Origin: Flavobacteriales bacterium
Lineage (GTDB): Bacteria; Bacteroidota; Bacteroidia; UBA10329
Direction of reading: 5' to 3'
NCBI GenBank assembly: GCA_020635495.1
Contig: JACJZQ010000008.1
Coordinates: 62,001 to 126,000, forward strand
Length of the DNA: 64,000 nucleotides
Positions 18,101 to 26,699 of this stretch are shown piece by piece. Numbering within the stretch: the stretch's first letter is position 1; each line of letters begins with the position of its first letter. Under the pieces are notes generated by a model that did not search any database, was not told where the DNA came from, and saw nothing but the letters and a program-made list of their open reading frames with translations. The translations under genes and the position numbers were made by a program.

Positions 18101-19999
18101 TCGAACAATTTGGTGCCTGAATCACTTTATGGCGTTGTAACCAATGCAAATACGGTGCATCCTTCATTTCAAGGCGTTGGACACACGGGCAATGCGCCAG
18201 TGGATAGCTTCATGGTGGTCAATGGTTCAGGTACTCCTAACCAGAACGTTTGGTGTCAGACCGTTTCTGTTTCACCGAATACGGATTACTACTTCGGAGC
18301 GTGGGTGAGCACAGTAGTGGCAAGCAGTCCTGCCATTCTGCAGTTCTCCATCAACGGACAAGTTCTTGGTACGCCATTTACTGCACCGTTCAATATCAAT
18401 AACTGGACGCAGTTCTTTGAGACTTGGAACTCTGGTACCGCTACAACGGCTACGATCTGTGTGGTAAATCAGAACACGAATACAGGAGGTAACGATTTTG
18501 CTTTGGATGACATTACGTTCAGCACGTTCTGTACCAACACGGCAGAGGTAACCGTAACGGTAAACCCGTTGCCAGAAGCTGACGCGGGCGAAGACCAAAC
18601 TATTTGTATTGGAGATGTTACCCAGATGGAAGGTTCTGGAGGTGTGACCTATCTGTGGGTTCCACCAATCGGATTGGACGACCCGACAAATCCAACAACC
18701 GATGCGGACCCAACAATTACCACTACGTACACATTGATCGTAGAGGATAATATTGGTTGTTCTGATACGGATCAGATGACTTTGACGGTAAATCCGTTGC
18801 CAGCGGCAAATGCCGGTCCGAACAGAGAAGTGTGTATTGGAGAAAGTGTTGTGTTGGAAGGTTCTGGCGGTACAGATTACGTCTGGAGCCCAGGAACTTA
18901 CTTGGATGATGCGAATGCTCAGTTGCCAATTTCAACCCCTGATCAAACCATAACTTATACGGTAACGGTTACAGATGCCAACTCATGTGTCAATACAGAT
19001 TCAGTTCAGGTTATTGTAAACCCGCTTCCTATTGTTGATGCAGGTTTGGACAGTATGATATGTGAAAACGGAAGTCTGGTGCTTCAGGCCACAGGTGCCG
19101 ACACCTATGTTTGGACACCACTCATCGGTTTGAGCGATCCGCAAAGCGCAAACCCTACGGCTTCACCACTTGACCCAACCACCTATTTCGTTACAGGTAC
19201 GGATGTGAATGGATGTGTCAATTCAGACTCTGTCAACATCACCATTTTCGGGGTGATTGCAGGTCCAGACAGTGTTATCTGTTTGAATGATAGTGTGCAG
19301 GCATTCGTAAGTGGCGGTTCCACTTTCAGTTGGAGCCCATCTGCCGGTGTAAGTGATACTGCTTCGGCCAGCCCATTCCTTAGCCCTGATATCAATACTT
19401 CTTACGTGGTTACGGTTATCAGCGAGTTCGGTTGTGAGGCTTCTGCAGAAGTGAACATCGAGATTCTAACATTGCCGGTTTCTGGGTTTACCGCTGAATT
19501 TGAACCAAGTTGTGATGGCATTTTTGCAGCATTCCAGAATGAATCTGAGAATGCAGAAACCTACTACTGGAGTTTTGGTGATGGAACCACTTCGTCTGAA
19601 TTTGAACCTACTCACACGTTCGAGCCGGGTCAAGGAAGCATTGTAACCCTCATCACATATAATAATGATAGTCTGTGTGTTGATTCGATCATTGTTGACT
19701 ACTCTGGTCAGTGGTTTGGTAACGATACGATTGATATAAAATACAGCACGGCATTTACACCGAACTTCGATGGAATCAATGATTGTTTCCGTCCTGGGTT
19801 CGATGGCCGATTCAGCGAATGCTACCAACTTACGGTATACAACAGATGGGGTGCACTCATCTTCGAGTCAACAGGTGGTCAAGACCACTGTTGGGACGGA
19901 TATACCAAAGGCGGTAAACGCTGCGAAGAAGGCACATACTATTACATCGTATCTTTAAAGGGATACGAGAAGCATGGCTACGTTACGTTGGTCGACTAA
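15107..19999 (+). CDS. Giant Ig-like adhesin with T9SS type B sorting domain
   Basis: 1630 residues from GTG at 15107, which gives MKRLILLLTLIFLFLG; a TTG 24 nt earlier is less signal-like. Order: signal peptide; an unnamed module (about 24-290) beginning THIVGGELVYTYLG and ending near the EYRNGVLLGE segment; a PKD-like region; 12 Ig-like repeats of about 75-90 residues (384-1454), each with xICxGxxxQL, WSPxxGL and LPxADAG; one PKD domain (about 1460-1540, YWSFGDGTTS); and the gliding-motility-associated sorting domain (1545-1630, TAFTPNFDGINDCF, YNRWG, CWDG). Residues about 977-1142 are a separate domain set inside repeat 8. Expected to be exported by T9SS and displayed on the surface. Confidence 0.93.
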   Translation: MKRLILLLTLIFLFLGFKQTSATHIVGGELVYTYLGASQYAITLVVYRDCLGGQAAFDNPANVGIFNASGTLVQNLNFSLDSVVTLQSTINSSCVTAPNNVCTEAGYYTEIVTLPPIVGGYTIAYQRCCRNSVVQNITDPGDVGATYVATIPGSESQPANSSPIWSQLPPLYVCVNLPFQFNHSAFDLDGDSLVYSLCTPFEGATSTAPQPDPPGPPPYVTINWEPPYSLTDMLGGPVPLTINSTSGQINATPDAIGTYVIGLCVQEYRNGVLLGETRRGIQINVVNCQAPVALPDDVNEISPNSFINCTEFVDFDAFNSAGFEVWWNFGDPTTLADTAVGQSTSWVYPGPGTYDLTLVVYNPINPNDPLCTDTTVQTITVQDTVIPVAGADTATCPGIPVQIGSPATPGWTYQWSPTTGLDNPNIAQPTATITADITYVLTAFDAEGCSGQDSITVSLLANSAADAGPDISICPGDTAQLQASGGQDYLWFPNVFIDNVNISNPQVWPVFDTEYIVEVTNADGCVGYDTLLVSLFEPQLTVSQDETICLGDTAQISANGASTYTWSPITNISDNSISNPEVWPSSTTAYVVEAIDANGCELIDSVVITVQPLPLADAGADDSVCIGNSVQLGASGGTIYSWSPAGSLSNPNVANPDASPSSTTTYTVTVSDQFGCEALDSVLITVNPLPTVDAGQDGIVCNGQGVQLNASGAVTYSWSPTAGLDDPNIANPIALPSLPTDYVVEGTDANGCVNTDTVFVDVFVVDAIGDTVICIGDAAQLGAIGGTSWTWSPATGLSDANAQNPIADSAVTTVYTVTADDGTGCLATDSVTVVVSPLPTAFAGFDQGVCAGNTAQLNATGGVVYSWSPAAGLSDPNISNPIVTFSSDTVTYTVTVTDAIGCSNSDSVTVWQEPLPDAVAGPDTTICFGQSAQLFAGGGETYIWSPATGLNNPNVQNPIATPQTTTTYTVTVGQTTGNLVFNGDFSLGNVGFGSDYAYSNNLVPESLYGVVTNANTVHPSFQGVGHTGNAPVDSFMVVNGSGTPNQNVWCQTVSVSPNTDYYFGAWVSTVVASSPAILQFSINGQVLGTPFTAPFNINNWTQFFETWNSGTATTATICVVNQNTNTGGNDFALDDITFSTFCTNTAEVTVTVNPLPEADAGEDQTICIGDVTQMEGSGGVTYLWVPPIGLDDPTNPTTDADPTITTTYTLIVEDNIGCSDTDQMTLTVNPLPAANAGPNREVCIGESVVLEGSGGTDYVWSPGTYLDDANAQLPISTPDQTITYTVTVTDANSCVNTDSVQVIVNPLPIVDAGLDSMICENGSLVLQATGADTYVWTPLIGLSDPQSANPTASPLDPTTYFVTGTDVNGCVNSDSVNITIFGVIAGPDSVICLNDSVQAFVSGGSTFSWSPSAGVSDTASASPFLSPDINTSYVVTVISEFGCEASAEVNIEILTLPVSGFTAEFEPSCDGIFAAFQNESENAETYYWSFGDGTTSSEFEPTHTFEPGQGSIVTLITYNNDSLCVDSIIVDYSGQWFGNDTIDIKYSTAFTPNFDGINDCFRPGFDGRFSECYQLTVYNRWGALIFESTGGQDHCWDGYTKGGKRCEEGTYYYIVSLKGYEKHGYVTLVD

Positions 20000-20009
20000 T
20001 ACTGGATAC

Positions 20010-23000
20010 ATGAAAAACAAGAGCTCCTTTATCTTGGTGCTCTTTGTTCTGTTTACTGCTTTTGCTTTGTCCTCCACTGCGGAGAATAAGCCTAAGTTCA
20101 TCGAGAACAAAGGGCAATTTCCAAAGCAGGTAGAGTATAAACTTAGATTAGCTAACGCTGATATTTTCTTTGAGAAGGATCAGTTGGTGTTCAACTTCTA
20201 TAACCCGGAGTTGGTGCATACGCACGATGAAGTTGATGACACGCATTCAGACCTTGCGGGCCATGCTTACAACGTCCGATTTGAAGGTTCTAACCCGAAT
20301 GTGGATGTAGATTTCAGAGGCGAAGCATATCCCGAAAGAATCAACTATATCAGAAAGAACCTGAATGTTTCTGGAGTTGGTTCTAGCACCGAACTCTACT
20401 ATGATGAACTATATGAAGGAATTGACCTGCATTATTATGGTGTTGAAGGTCGTTTCAAGTATGATGTGATCTTGGCATCTCATGCCGACCCATCGGTTAT
20501 GAAAATGACCTACGAAGGGCAGGATGCGTTGAAATTGAAGAATGGAAATCTGATCGTTACCAACACTTTCAATCAAGTGGTTGAAAGAATTCCACTAGCA
20601 TATCAGGTCATAAATGGGAAGAAAACTCAGGTTGCTTGCGAATATCGACTGCATGGTAAAACTGTAAGTTTTGACTTTCCTGAAGGTTATGATCAAACCA
20701 AGGAATTGATCATCGACCCCGAGCTGATCTTTTCTTCTTACACAGGTTCTGAATCGAACAATTTTGGATTTACAGCCACTTACGATGAGGATGGGGCGTT
20801 GTATGGAGGAGGAATTGTATTTGGTGGAGATTACCCAGAGACGCCCGGAGCTTACACCGATGTTTTTTCAGGCGTGGTGGATATGGCCATTTCAAAATTC
20901 GAACCCAACGGCACATTCCTCGAATACTCGACTTACATAGGCGGTGAAAGCTGCGATGCGCCACATAGTATGATTGTAAATAGTCAAGGACAGTTGGTGA
21001 TCTTGGGTAGTACGAGTTCGACAACGTTTCCTACATCTGCCAATGCATACGATACCGATTTCAATGGTGGAACCGCAGTAAACTATACCAGTAACGGTAC
21101 TAATTTTCAGAACGGTTCTGACATTGTGGTCGTGATTCTGAGTGCAGATGGAAGTTCACTCATCGGCTCTACGTATCTCGGGGGGTCTCTCAATGATGGT
21201 CTGAATGAGAACACCACCCTCAGTTATAACTATGGAGATATTTTCCGAGGTGAGGTTATTGTTGATCCTCAGGACAACATTTACATCGCCTCAAGCACAG
21301 TTTCTTCAGATTTTCCAGTCAGTACAGGTGCAATAGACCAGACACTGGGAGGAACCCAAGATGCCTGTTTGGCAAAGTTCAATCCCGATGTTTCTGTTCT
21401 AGAATGGTGTACTTACGTAGGTGGTTCAGCTGCAGATGCCGGATATTCGATGAAACTGAATGTGGCAGGTGATGTTTACTTGGCAGGCGGCACTTCCAGT
21501 CAGGATTTGACAGTGGATGCAGGTGCACTGTTCGGAGCATTTCAGGGTGGCTCTGCAGATGGTTTCCTCTACCGTTTTTCCAATGATGGCACCACGCTCA
21601 TCAACAGCACTTACATCGGCACTTCCAGTTATGATCAGACGTATTTTGTGGAAGTCGATGATCATGATGATGTCTACACTTACGGCCAATCTGCTGGAAA
21701 TTATCCAGTTACGAGTGGAACCTATTCCAATAATAACGGAAAGCAGTTCATACAAAAATTGACACCGGATCTTTCGGCTTCTATTTATTCAACTGTTTTC
21801 GGCAGTGGTTCTTCAGCCGTAAACATTTCGCCAACAGCGTTTTTGGTCGATATCTGCGAACGGGTTTTTGTTTCCGGATGGGGTGGAGGCACCAACAACA
21901 GTTGGAATTCTGCCACAGGAAACACGGCCGGTTTGCCTGTTACCTCTGATGGCGAACAGCAGACCACAGACGGTAGCGATTTCTACTTCATGGTGCTGGA
22001 GGCGGATGCAACCGCTCTTTTATATGGGTCCTACTTCGGAGGAAATGGAATTCAAGAACACGTTGATGGCGGAACAAGCCGTTTCAACGATAATGGTGTG
22101 ATTCATCAAGCGGCTTGTGCCGGTTGTGGAGGTAGCGACCTATTCCCAACCCAACCAGGGGTGGTATCTCAGGTCAATGGCAACAGTTGCAACTTGGGAG
22201 TTGTGAAGTTGGATCTTGAGATTTCTGCTGTTCAAGTCGAAATTGCCGGAAGCGGAACCGAGCAAGGATGCGTGCCCTTTGCAGTCCAGTTTGAATCTGA
22301 CCTTGTTAATGCAACAGAATTCCTATGGTATTTCGGAGATGGCGATACTTCTTCGTTACCCAATCCTGGCCATATTTATGTGCAGCCGGGAGTTTATGAG
22401 GTCATGCTGATCGGAACGGACACAGCCTTCTGTACGGGAGAAGTTTTCACCGATACAGCATTTGTAACTGTTACGGTAAGTCTGCTTACGGATGCAGCCG
22501 AGGCTGGAACAGGAGACCATCTCTGCCCAGACGAATCGGCCATTCTTGGAGAAACGGAAATTGCTGGATTTACCTACGAATGGACGCCAACCACTGGTTT
22601 GTCAAACCCATCTGCCGCACAACCTACAGCAACTCCAGAAGAAGATACGCAATACTTTCTAACCATCACCAACCCAGATAACTGTCAGGATACGGATTCG
22701 GTGCTGGTCACGGTTTTTGGTGTTTCGGCCTTTCCCGATACAACCATCTGCACTAACGATAGCATACAGGTAACAGCAGTTGGTGGCGCCACCTATTCTT
22801 GGCTTCCAGTAGATGGGGTAAGCAATCCGTCAAGTCCCAATCCATATATAACTGCAGGTTATGCAAACGTGTATACGGTTACAGCTTCTGATGGAACATG
22901 CGAAGACACCGCAAACGTAGTTCTGCAAGCTATTCCTGCACCTACAGCATTATTTGATGTAGAGATCAGTCAAAGTTGCCAAGGGGATTCGGTCAAGTTC

Positions 23001-23465
23001 ATCAACTTGACGGAAGGCGCAGACCAATACACGTGGAATATTGGTGCGATGATAGAGACTTCTGAGTATGAGCCAGTGATTCTGTTTGAACCAGGAGAAG
23101 GGCCAATTGTATCGCTTACGGCTATTAATTCCAATGGAGAATGTGCAGATTCTGTGACAGTTGACTTTTCAAATGGGTGGTTCTCTGAAGACTCTGTTCT
23201 GTTCAGGTACCCGAACATCATTACACCGAACGGAGATGGAATCAACGATTGCTTTAAGCCAGAATTTGAAGGAGATCTTGACGAATGCTACACCCTGAAG
23301 GTCTTTAATCGTTGGGGTAGGCTTTTGTACGATTCTGAAAAACACGGTGGCAATTGTTGGGATGGTACGCAACGGACCGATGACCCTGTTTACGAAGGCA
23401 CTTATTATTTCATAGCCAACGTGCGAGGAGAAGATAAGGCAGGGTATTTGACTGTCATTTATTGA
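20010..23465 (+). CDS. SBBP beta-propeller/PKD adhesin with T9SS type B sorting domain
   Basis: 1151 residues from ATG at 20010, 10 nt after the previous stop. Signal peptide, then the domain typical of SBBP proteins (KFIENKGQFPKQVEYKLR, about 25-220). SBBP propeller repeats follow (about 230-720), with pattern LEYSTYIGG...D..YSM. Next come a PKD domain (740-823, FLWYFGDGDTSSLPN), two Ig-like repeats of the same kind as in the upstream gene, a degenerate PKD-like domain (WNIGAMIETSEYEP) and the type B sorting domain (1066-1151, NIITPNGDGINDCF). Predicted surface-exposed T9SS cargo. The stop overlaps the next ATG. Confidence 0.92.
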   Translation: MKNKSSFILVLFVLFTAFALSSTAENKPKFIENKGQFPKQVEYKLRLANADIFFEKDQLVFNFYNPELVHTHDEVDDTHSDLAGHAYNVRFEGSNPNVDVDFRGEAYPERINYIRKNLNVSGVGSSTELYYDELYEGIDLHYYGVEGRFKYDVILASHADPSVMKMTYEGQDALKLKNGNLIVTNTFNQVVERIPLAYQVINGKKTQVACEYRLHGKTVSFDFPEGYDQTKELIIDPELIFSSYTGSESNNFGFTATYDEDGALYGGGIVFGGDYPETPGAYTDVFSGVVDMAISKFEPNGTFLEYSTYIGGESCDAPHSMIVNSQGQLVILGSTSSTTFPTSANAYDTDFNGGTAVNYTSNGTNFQNGSDIVVVILSADGSSLIGSTYLGGSLNDGLNENTTLSYNYGDIFRGEVIVDPQDNIYIASSTVSSDFPVSTGAIDQTLGGTQDACLAKFNPDVSVLEWCTYVGGSAADAGYSMKLNVAGDVYLAGGTSSQDLTVDAGALFGAFQGGSADGFLYRFSNDGTTLINSTYIGTSSYDQTYFVEVDDHDDVYTYGQSAGNYPVTSGTYSNNNGKQFIQKLTPDLSASIYSTVFGSGSSAVNISPTAFLVDICERVFVSGWGGGTNNSWNSATGNTAGLPVTSDGEQQTTDGSDFYFMVLEADATALLYGSYFGGNGIQEHVDGGTSRFNDNGVIHQAACAGCGGSDLFPTQPGVVSQVNGNSCNLGVVKLDLEISAVQVEIAGSGTEQGCVPFAVQFESDLVNATEFLWYFGDGDTSSLPNPGHIYVQPGVYEVMLIGTDTAFCTGEVFTDTAFVTVTVSLLTDAAEAGTGDHLCPDESAILGETEIAGFTYEWTPTTGLSNPSAAQPTATPEEDTQYFLTITNPDNCQDTDSVLVTVFGVSAFPDTTICTNDSIQVTAVGGATYSWLPVDGVSNPSSPNPYITAGYANVYTVTASDGTCEDTANVVLQAIPAPTALFDVEISQSCQGDSVKFINLTEGADQYTWNIGAMIETSEYEPVILFEPGEGPIVSLTAINSNGECADSVTVDFSNGWFSEDSVLFRYPNIITPNGDGINDCFKPEFEGDLDECYTLKVFNRWGRLLYDSEKHGGNCWDGTQRTDDPVYEGTYYFIANVRGEDKAGYLTVIY

Positions 23466-24184
23466 TGAGGATTATTCCAATTTTTCTTTTCCTGTTGATG
23501 AGTTGCACCGTTTTTGGGCAGCCCGATCCACTCGATTACATCATGGGCAAGGTCAATTATGCTGAAGACGACCGTTTTGCCAAGATTCCAAGTTCAATTG
23601 CCAACAAGGAAGGCATGTATCTGCGCAAGGAAGCCTTGGAAGCCTTTCAGAAAATGCGGAAAGCAGCTGCTGAAGACGGAATAACGCTGCGTATCATGTC
23701 TGCTGCGCGGTCTTTCAATCATCAGAAACAGATATGGGAGGGAAAATGGAACGGCAATCGGTTGGTTGACGGAAAGAATATGAAAACCGCCATTTCTGAC
23801 CCTGCAGAACGGGCCCGTTTCATTATGAAGTACAGTTCCATGCCAGGAACTTCCAGACATCATTGGGGTACGGATATCGACATCAATTCCTTTAACCCCG
23901 ATTATTTCGATTCCGGAAGAGGGCAGAAGGAATACCAATGGCTGGTAGATAACGCCCATAGGTTTGGCTTTTGCCAGACCTACACCGAAAAAGATAAGGA
24001 ACGGCCACACGGCTATGAAGAAGAGAAGTGGCATTGGACCTACATGCCCATTGCTAAACCATTACTCACATTCTTTAAGAACAACGTTACAGGTGCAGAC
24101 ATGAAGGGCTTTGATGGCGCAGGATCAATTCCTTTCGAAGAGGTGCAGAAATACGTTTTCGGTATTTCGAAAGAATGCCAATAA
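23465..24184 (+). CDS. M15-family D-Ala-D-Ala carboxypeptidase (VanY-like)
   Basis: Zinc peptidase trimming peptidoglycan stem peptides in the periplasm. Signal peptide (MRIIPIFLFLLMSCTVFG). Active-site elements: MSAARSFNHQKQIW, then SRHHWGTDIDIN giving ligands H132 and D139, and EEKWHWTY with catalytic E187 and ligand H190. The ATG overlaps the adhesin stop (TGATG), so the two are translationally linked. Wall trimming could help assemble or anchor surface structures; that link is inferred from position only. Confidence 0.92.
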   Translation: MRIIPIFLFLLMSCTVFGQPDPLDYIMGKVNYAEDDRFAKIPSSIANKEGMYLRKEALEAFQKMRKAAAEDGITLRIMSAARSFNHQKQIWEGKWNGNRLVDGKNMKTAISDPAERARFIMKYSSMPGTSRHHWGTDIDINSFNPDYFDSGRGQKEYQWLVDNAHRFGFCQTYTEKDKERPHGYEEEKWHWTYMPIAKPLLTFFKNNVTGADMKGFDGAGSIPFEEVQKYVFGISKECQ

Positions 24185-24208
24185 AAAAGGCGCCCATTGG
24201 GCGCCTTT
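24181..24208. terminator. Bidirectional terminator
   Basis: GGCGCCC and GGGCGCC pair perfectly around ATT (24189-24205), flanked by six A on the left and TTT on the right. It lies between two convergent genes and the minus-strand U tract is stronger, so it should end both the peptidase and thioredoxin-like transcripts. Confidence 0.85.
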
Positions 24209-24231
24209 CCATTTCATTAGAATCAACTCTC

Positions 24232-25032
24232 TTAGTTCTTCACGAATTTCTGTACGCCAAGAATAGAATTCTCATTTTGGAATTCGATCATGTAAACGCC
24301 AGAAGTAAGAGAAGCAACTTCAATTTCCAATCGTTGTTGACCTTGAACACTGATGGTAGAAACAATCTGTCCCATCATGTTTCTGATCACTACACCATCC
24401 ACAGACTCAGATGCATTGCTCATGTTAACGATCAATTGGTCAATAGCTGGGTTAGGATAAACAGAGATGCCGTTTTCAGTCAACCAATCATTACCAATAG
24501 AAGCAGGGTCTGTGGCAATGGCATGGTTCACTGCATCGATCATACCCTGAAGGTTCTGATTCCAAACATCATCAGTGATCTCTCTGTCTCCAGGTCTGAT
24601 AACGTTGATAGTTGGAAATCCTTGAGGCCAGTAAACACTTCCCTGAAGAGAAAGTGGAGCAGACTCATTTACAATAGGATAATTGGTTCCTGTGATCCAA
24701 TCTCCTTGAGTATTGCTTCCTGTTCCCTGTAGATCGGCAAGAGTGGTTGAAGCATCAGCCTCGTAAAAGATAACCCTGATCTCGTTGGTGCCATTTGGTC
24801 CCATTTGATTGTTAAGGTCTCTCAGATAATGAGCCGTATGAACACCCCAGCATGGTCCGCACCAAGTTGCCGAAGCATCCAATACTACAACATATCCTTG
24901 GTCAAGGATGTCGTAAAGATGGTGCGTTCCACCTTCAATGTCGGTGACCGTGAAATCGTGAGCAGTGCCGAATTGAGCGAAAGCTCCAGTAGAAAATAAG
25001 GCAGCAACGCCTGCGAGTAATAGTTTTTTCAT
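24232..25032 (-). CDS. Secreted thioredoxin-fold protein with T9SS type A sorting domain
   Basis: 266 residues. Signal peptide (to about FAQ20). A redoxin/TlpA-like domain (22-185) holds DASATWCGPCWG (C58, C61) and the cis-Pro-type GFPTINVI. The C-terminal 75 residues are a type A sorting domain: ISVYPNPAIDQLIVNM, VVIRNMMGQIVS and LTSGVYMIEF. Probably a surface or extracellular disulphide oxidoreductase; the linkage to T9SS is directly visible. Ends near the strong terminator at 24189-24205. Confidence 0.9.
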   Translation of the reverse strand: MKKLLLAGVAALFSTGAFAQFGTAHDFTVTDIEGGTHHLYDILDQGYVVVLDASATWCGPCWGVHTAHYLRDLNNQMGPNGTNEIRVIFYEADASTTLADLQGTGSNTQGDWITGTNYPIVNESAPLSLQGSVYWPQGFPTINVIRPGDREITDDVWNQNLQGMIDAVNHAIATDPASIGNDWLTENGISVYPNPAIDQLIVNMSNASESVDGVVIRNMMGQIVSTISVQGQQRLEIEVASLTSGVYMIEFQNENSILGVQKFVKN

Positions 25033-25101
25033 GTTTGTTGTTTAGTGAATAACTCATGCAATTTAACCAATAGATCATTCGAAACTGCTAAGAACAAAAG
25101 A

Positions 25102-25109
25102 TAACTTCG
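25102..25109 (+). promoter_or_regulatory. Possible -7 box TAACTTCG before guaA
   Basis: One mismatch to TAnnTTTG, 41 nt before the guaA ATG, in a 118-nt divergent spacer. Same TTCG variant as at 6458 and 48836. Confidence 0.3.
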
Positions 25110-25150
25110 CGATGAGTCTGTAGAACGACAAACTGAATTCAACCTACCCA

Positions 25151-26680
25151 ATGCAAGAGACCATTCTTATTCTCGATTTCGGTTCACAGTACACGCAGTT
25201 GATTGCTAGAAGAGTTCGCGAACTGAACGTTTACTGTGAGATTCATCCGTTCAATAAAATTCCTGATTACGGAGATGAAGTCAAAGGTGTAATCCTTTCC
25301 GGAAGTCCATCTTCTGTAAGAGATGCGGGTGCTCCAGTACCAGACCTTTCAAATATAAAAGGAAAGCTTCCGCTGTTGGGAGTTTGCTACGGAGCACAGC
25401 ATTTGGCCTACGCCAATGGCGGAAATGTTGAAGCCTCCGATTCACGCGAATATGGAAGATCGAATCTTTCATTTTCAGACGGTTCAAATGAACTGATGAA
25501 AGGCGTTCCTGAAACCTCTCAGGTCTGGATGTCACATGGGGACACTATCACCAAACTGCCAGATGGAGCTAAACTCATAGGAAGCACTAAAGATGTTGAA
25601 GTTGCTGCTTTCTGCTTTGAGAACGAACCTACTTACTGTATTCAGTTTCATCCAGAGGTTACGCACTCTTTAGATGGGCTTACACTTCTCAGAAATTTCG
25701 TGGTAGGAATTTGCGGTTGCGATCAATCGCATACACCAGACTCTTTCATAGATAGCACGGTGGCACAACTGAAAGCACAGTTGGGCAATGATAAAGTTGT
25801 TCTTGGTTTGTCTGGCGGTGTTGACAGTAGCGTAGCCGCCATGCTGCTTTCTAAGGCAATAGGCAATAATCTGTACTGCATTTTTGTGGATAACGGTTTG
25901 CTCCGAAAGGATGAATTCAAAACGGTTCTTCAGACTTACCAAGGTTTGGGTTTGAACGTGAAAGGAGTAGATTCCAAAGCCGAATTCCTTGGTGAGTTGG
26001 CGGGCGTTTCGGATCCAGAAACAAAGAGAAAGATCATTGGCCGTGTTTTCATTGAGGTGTTTGACAAAGAAGCGCATTTGATCGAGGATGTGAAGTGGTT
26101 GGCTCAGGGCACCATTTATCCTGATGTTATTGAATCTGTTTCTGTTAACGGACCTTCAGCTACCATCAAATCGCACCATAACGTGGGCGGTTTACCAGAA
26201 CGCATGAAGTTGAAAGTGGTGGAGCCGCTTAACACACTTTTCAAGGATGAAGTGAGAGAAGTGGGTAAGCATCTTGGATTGCCTGAAAGATTGCTCGGAA
26301 GACACCCCTTTCCAGGTCCAGGCTTGGCTATCAGAATCTTGGGAGACATCACACCAGAGAAGGTCAGAATTCTGCAAGAAGTGGACAGCATATTCATCAA
26401 CGGATTGTTAGAACACGATCTATATGACGAAGTATGGCAGGCTGGCGCCATCTTCCTACCGGTAAATTCTGTTGGAGTTATGGGCGATGAGCGAACCTAC
26501 GAGAACGCGGTTTGTTTGAGGGCTGTGACTTCAAGAGACGGAATGACTGCAGATTGGTGCCATTTGCCTTATGAGTTTTTGGCCAAGATATCCAATGAGA
26601 TAATCAACAAGGTCAGAGGTATTAACAGAGTGGTTTACGACATATCTTCAAAACCGCCTGCCACAATAGAATGGGAATAA
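25151..26680 (+). CDS. guaA: GMP synthase (glutamine-hydrolysing)
   Basis: Converts XMP to GMP with glutamine and ATP in the cytoplasm. A class-I amidotransferase domain (1-190) has LLGVCYGAQH (C79) and FHPEVTHS. The ATP-pyrophosphatase domain has the PP-loop LGLSGGVDSSVAA and the C-terminal dimerisation domain ends with SKPPATIEWE, the usual GuaA ending. 509 residues, close to the family norm. No guaB alongside, and the next gene is unrelated. Confidence 0.98.
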   Translation: MQETILILDFGSQYTQLIARRVRELNVYCEIHPFNKIPDYGDEVKGVILSGSPSSVRDAGAPVPDLSNIKGKLPLLGVCYGAQHLAYANGGNVEASDSREYGRSNLSFSDGSNELMKGVPETSQVWMSHGDTITKLPDGAKLIGSTKDVEVAAFCFENEPTYCIQFHPEVTHSLDGLTLLRNFVVGICGCDQSHTPDSFIDSTVAQLKAQLGNDKVVLGLSGGVDSSVAAMLLSKAIGNNLYCIFVDNGLLRKDEFKTVLQTYQGLGLNVKGVDSKAEFLGELAGVSDPETKRKIIGRVFIEVFDKEAHLIEDVKWLAQGTIYPDVIESVSVNGPSATIKSHHNVGGLPERMKLKVVEPLNTLFKDEVREVGKHLGLPERLLGRHPFPGPGLAIRILGDITPEKVRILQEVDSIFINGLLEHDLYDEVWQAGAIFLPVNSVGVMGDERTYENAVCLRAVTSRDGMTADWCHLPYEFLAKISNEIINKVRGINRVVYDISSKPPATIEWE

Positions 26681-26699
26681 TGCTTGTTTAGCATTACAA

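Noticed and set aside
19974..20009. ATG start for the SBBP adhesin inside the previous gene
   Set aside because: The signal peptide begins only at the ATG at 20010.
26678..26696. 6-bp inverted repeat spanning the guaA stop as a terminator
   Set aside because: Short stem (TAATGC/GCATTA) with no U tract; the next gene is 3 nt later on the same strand.
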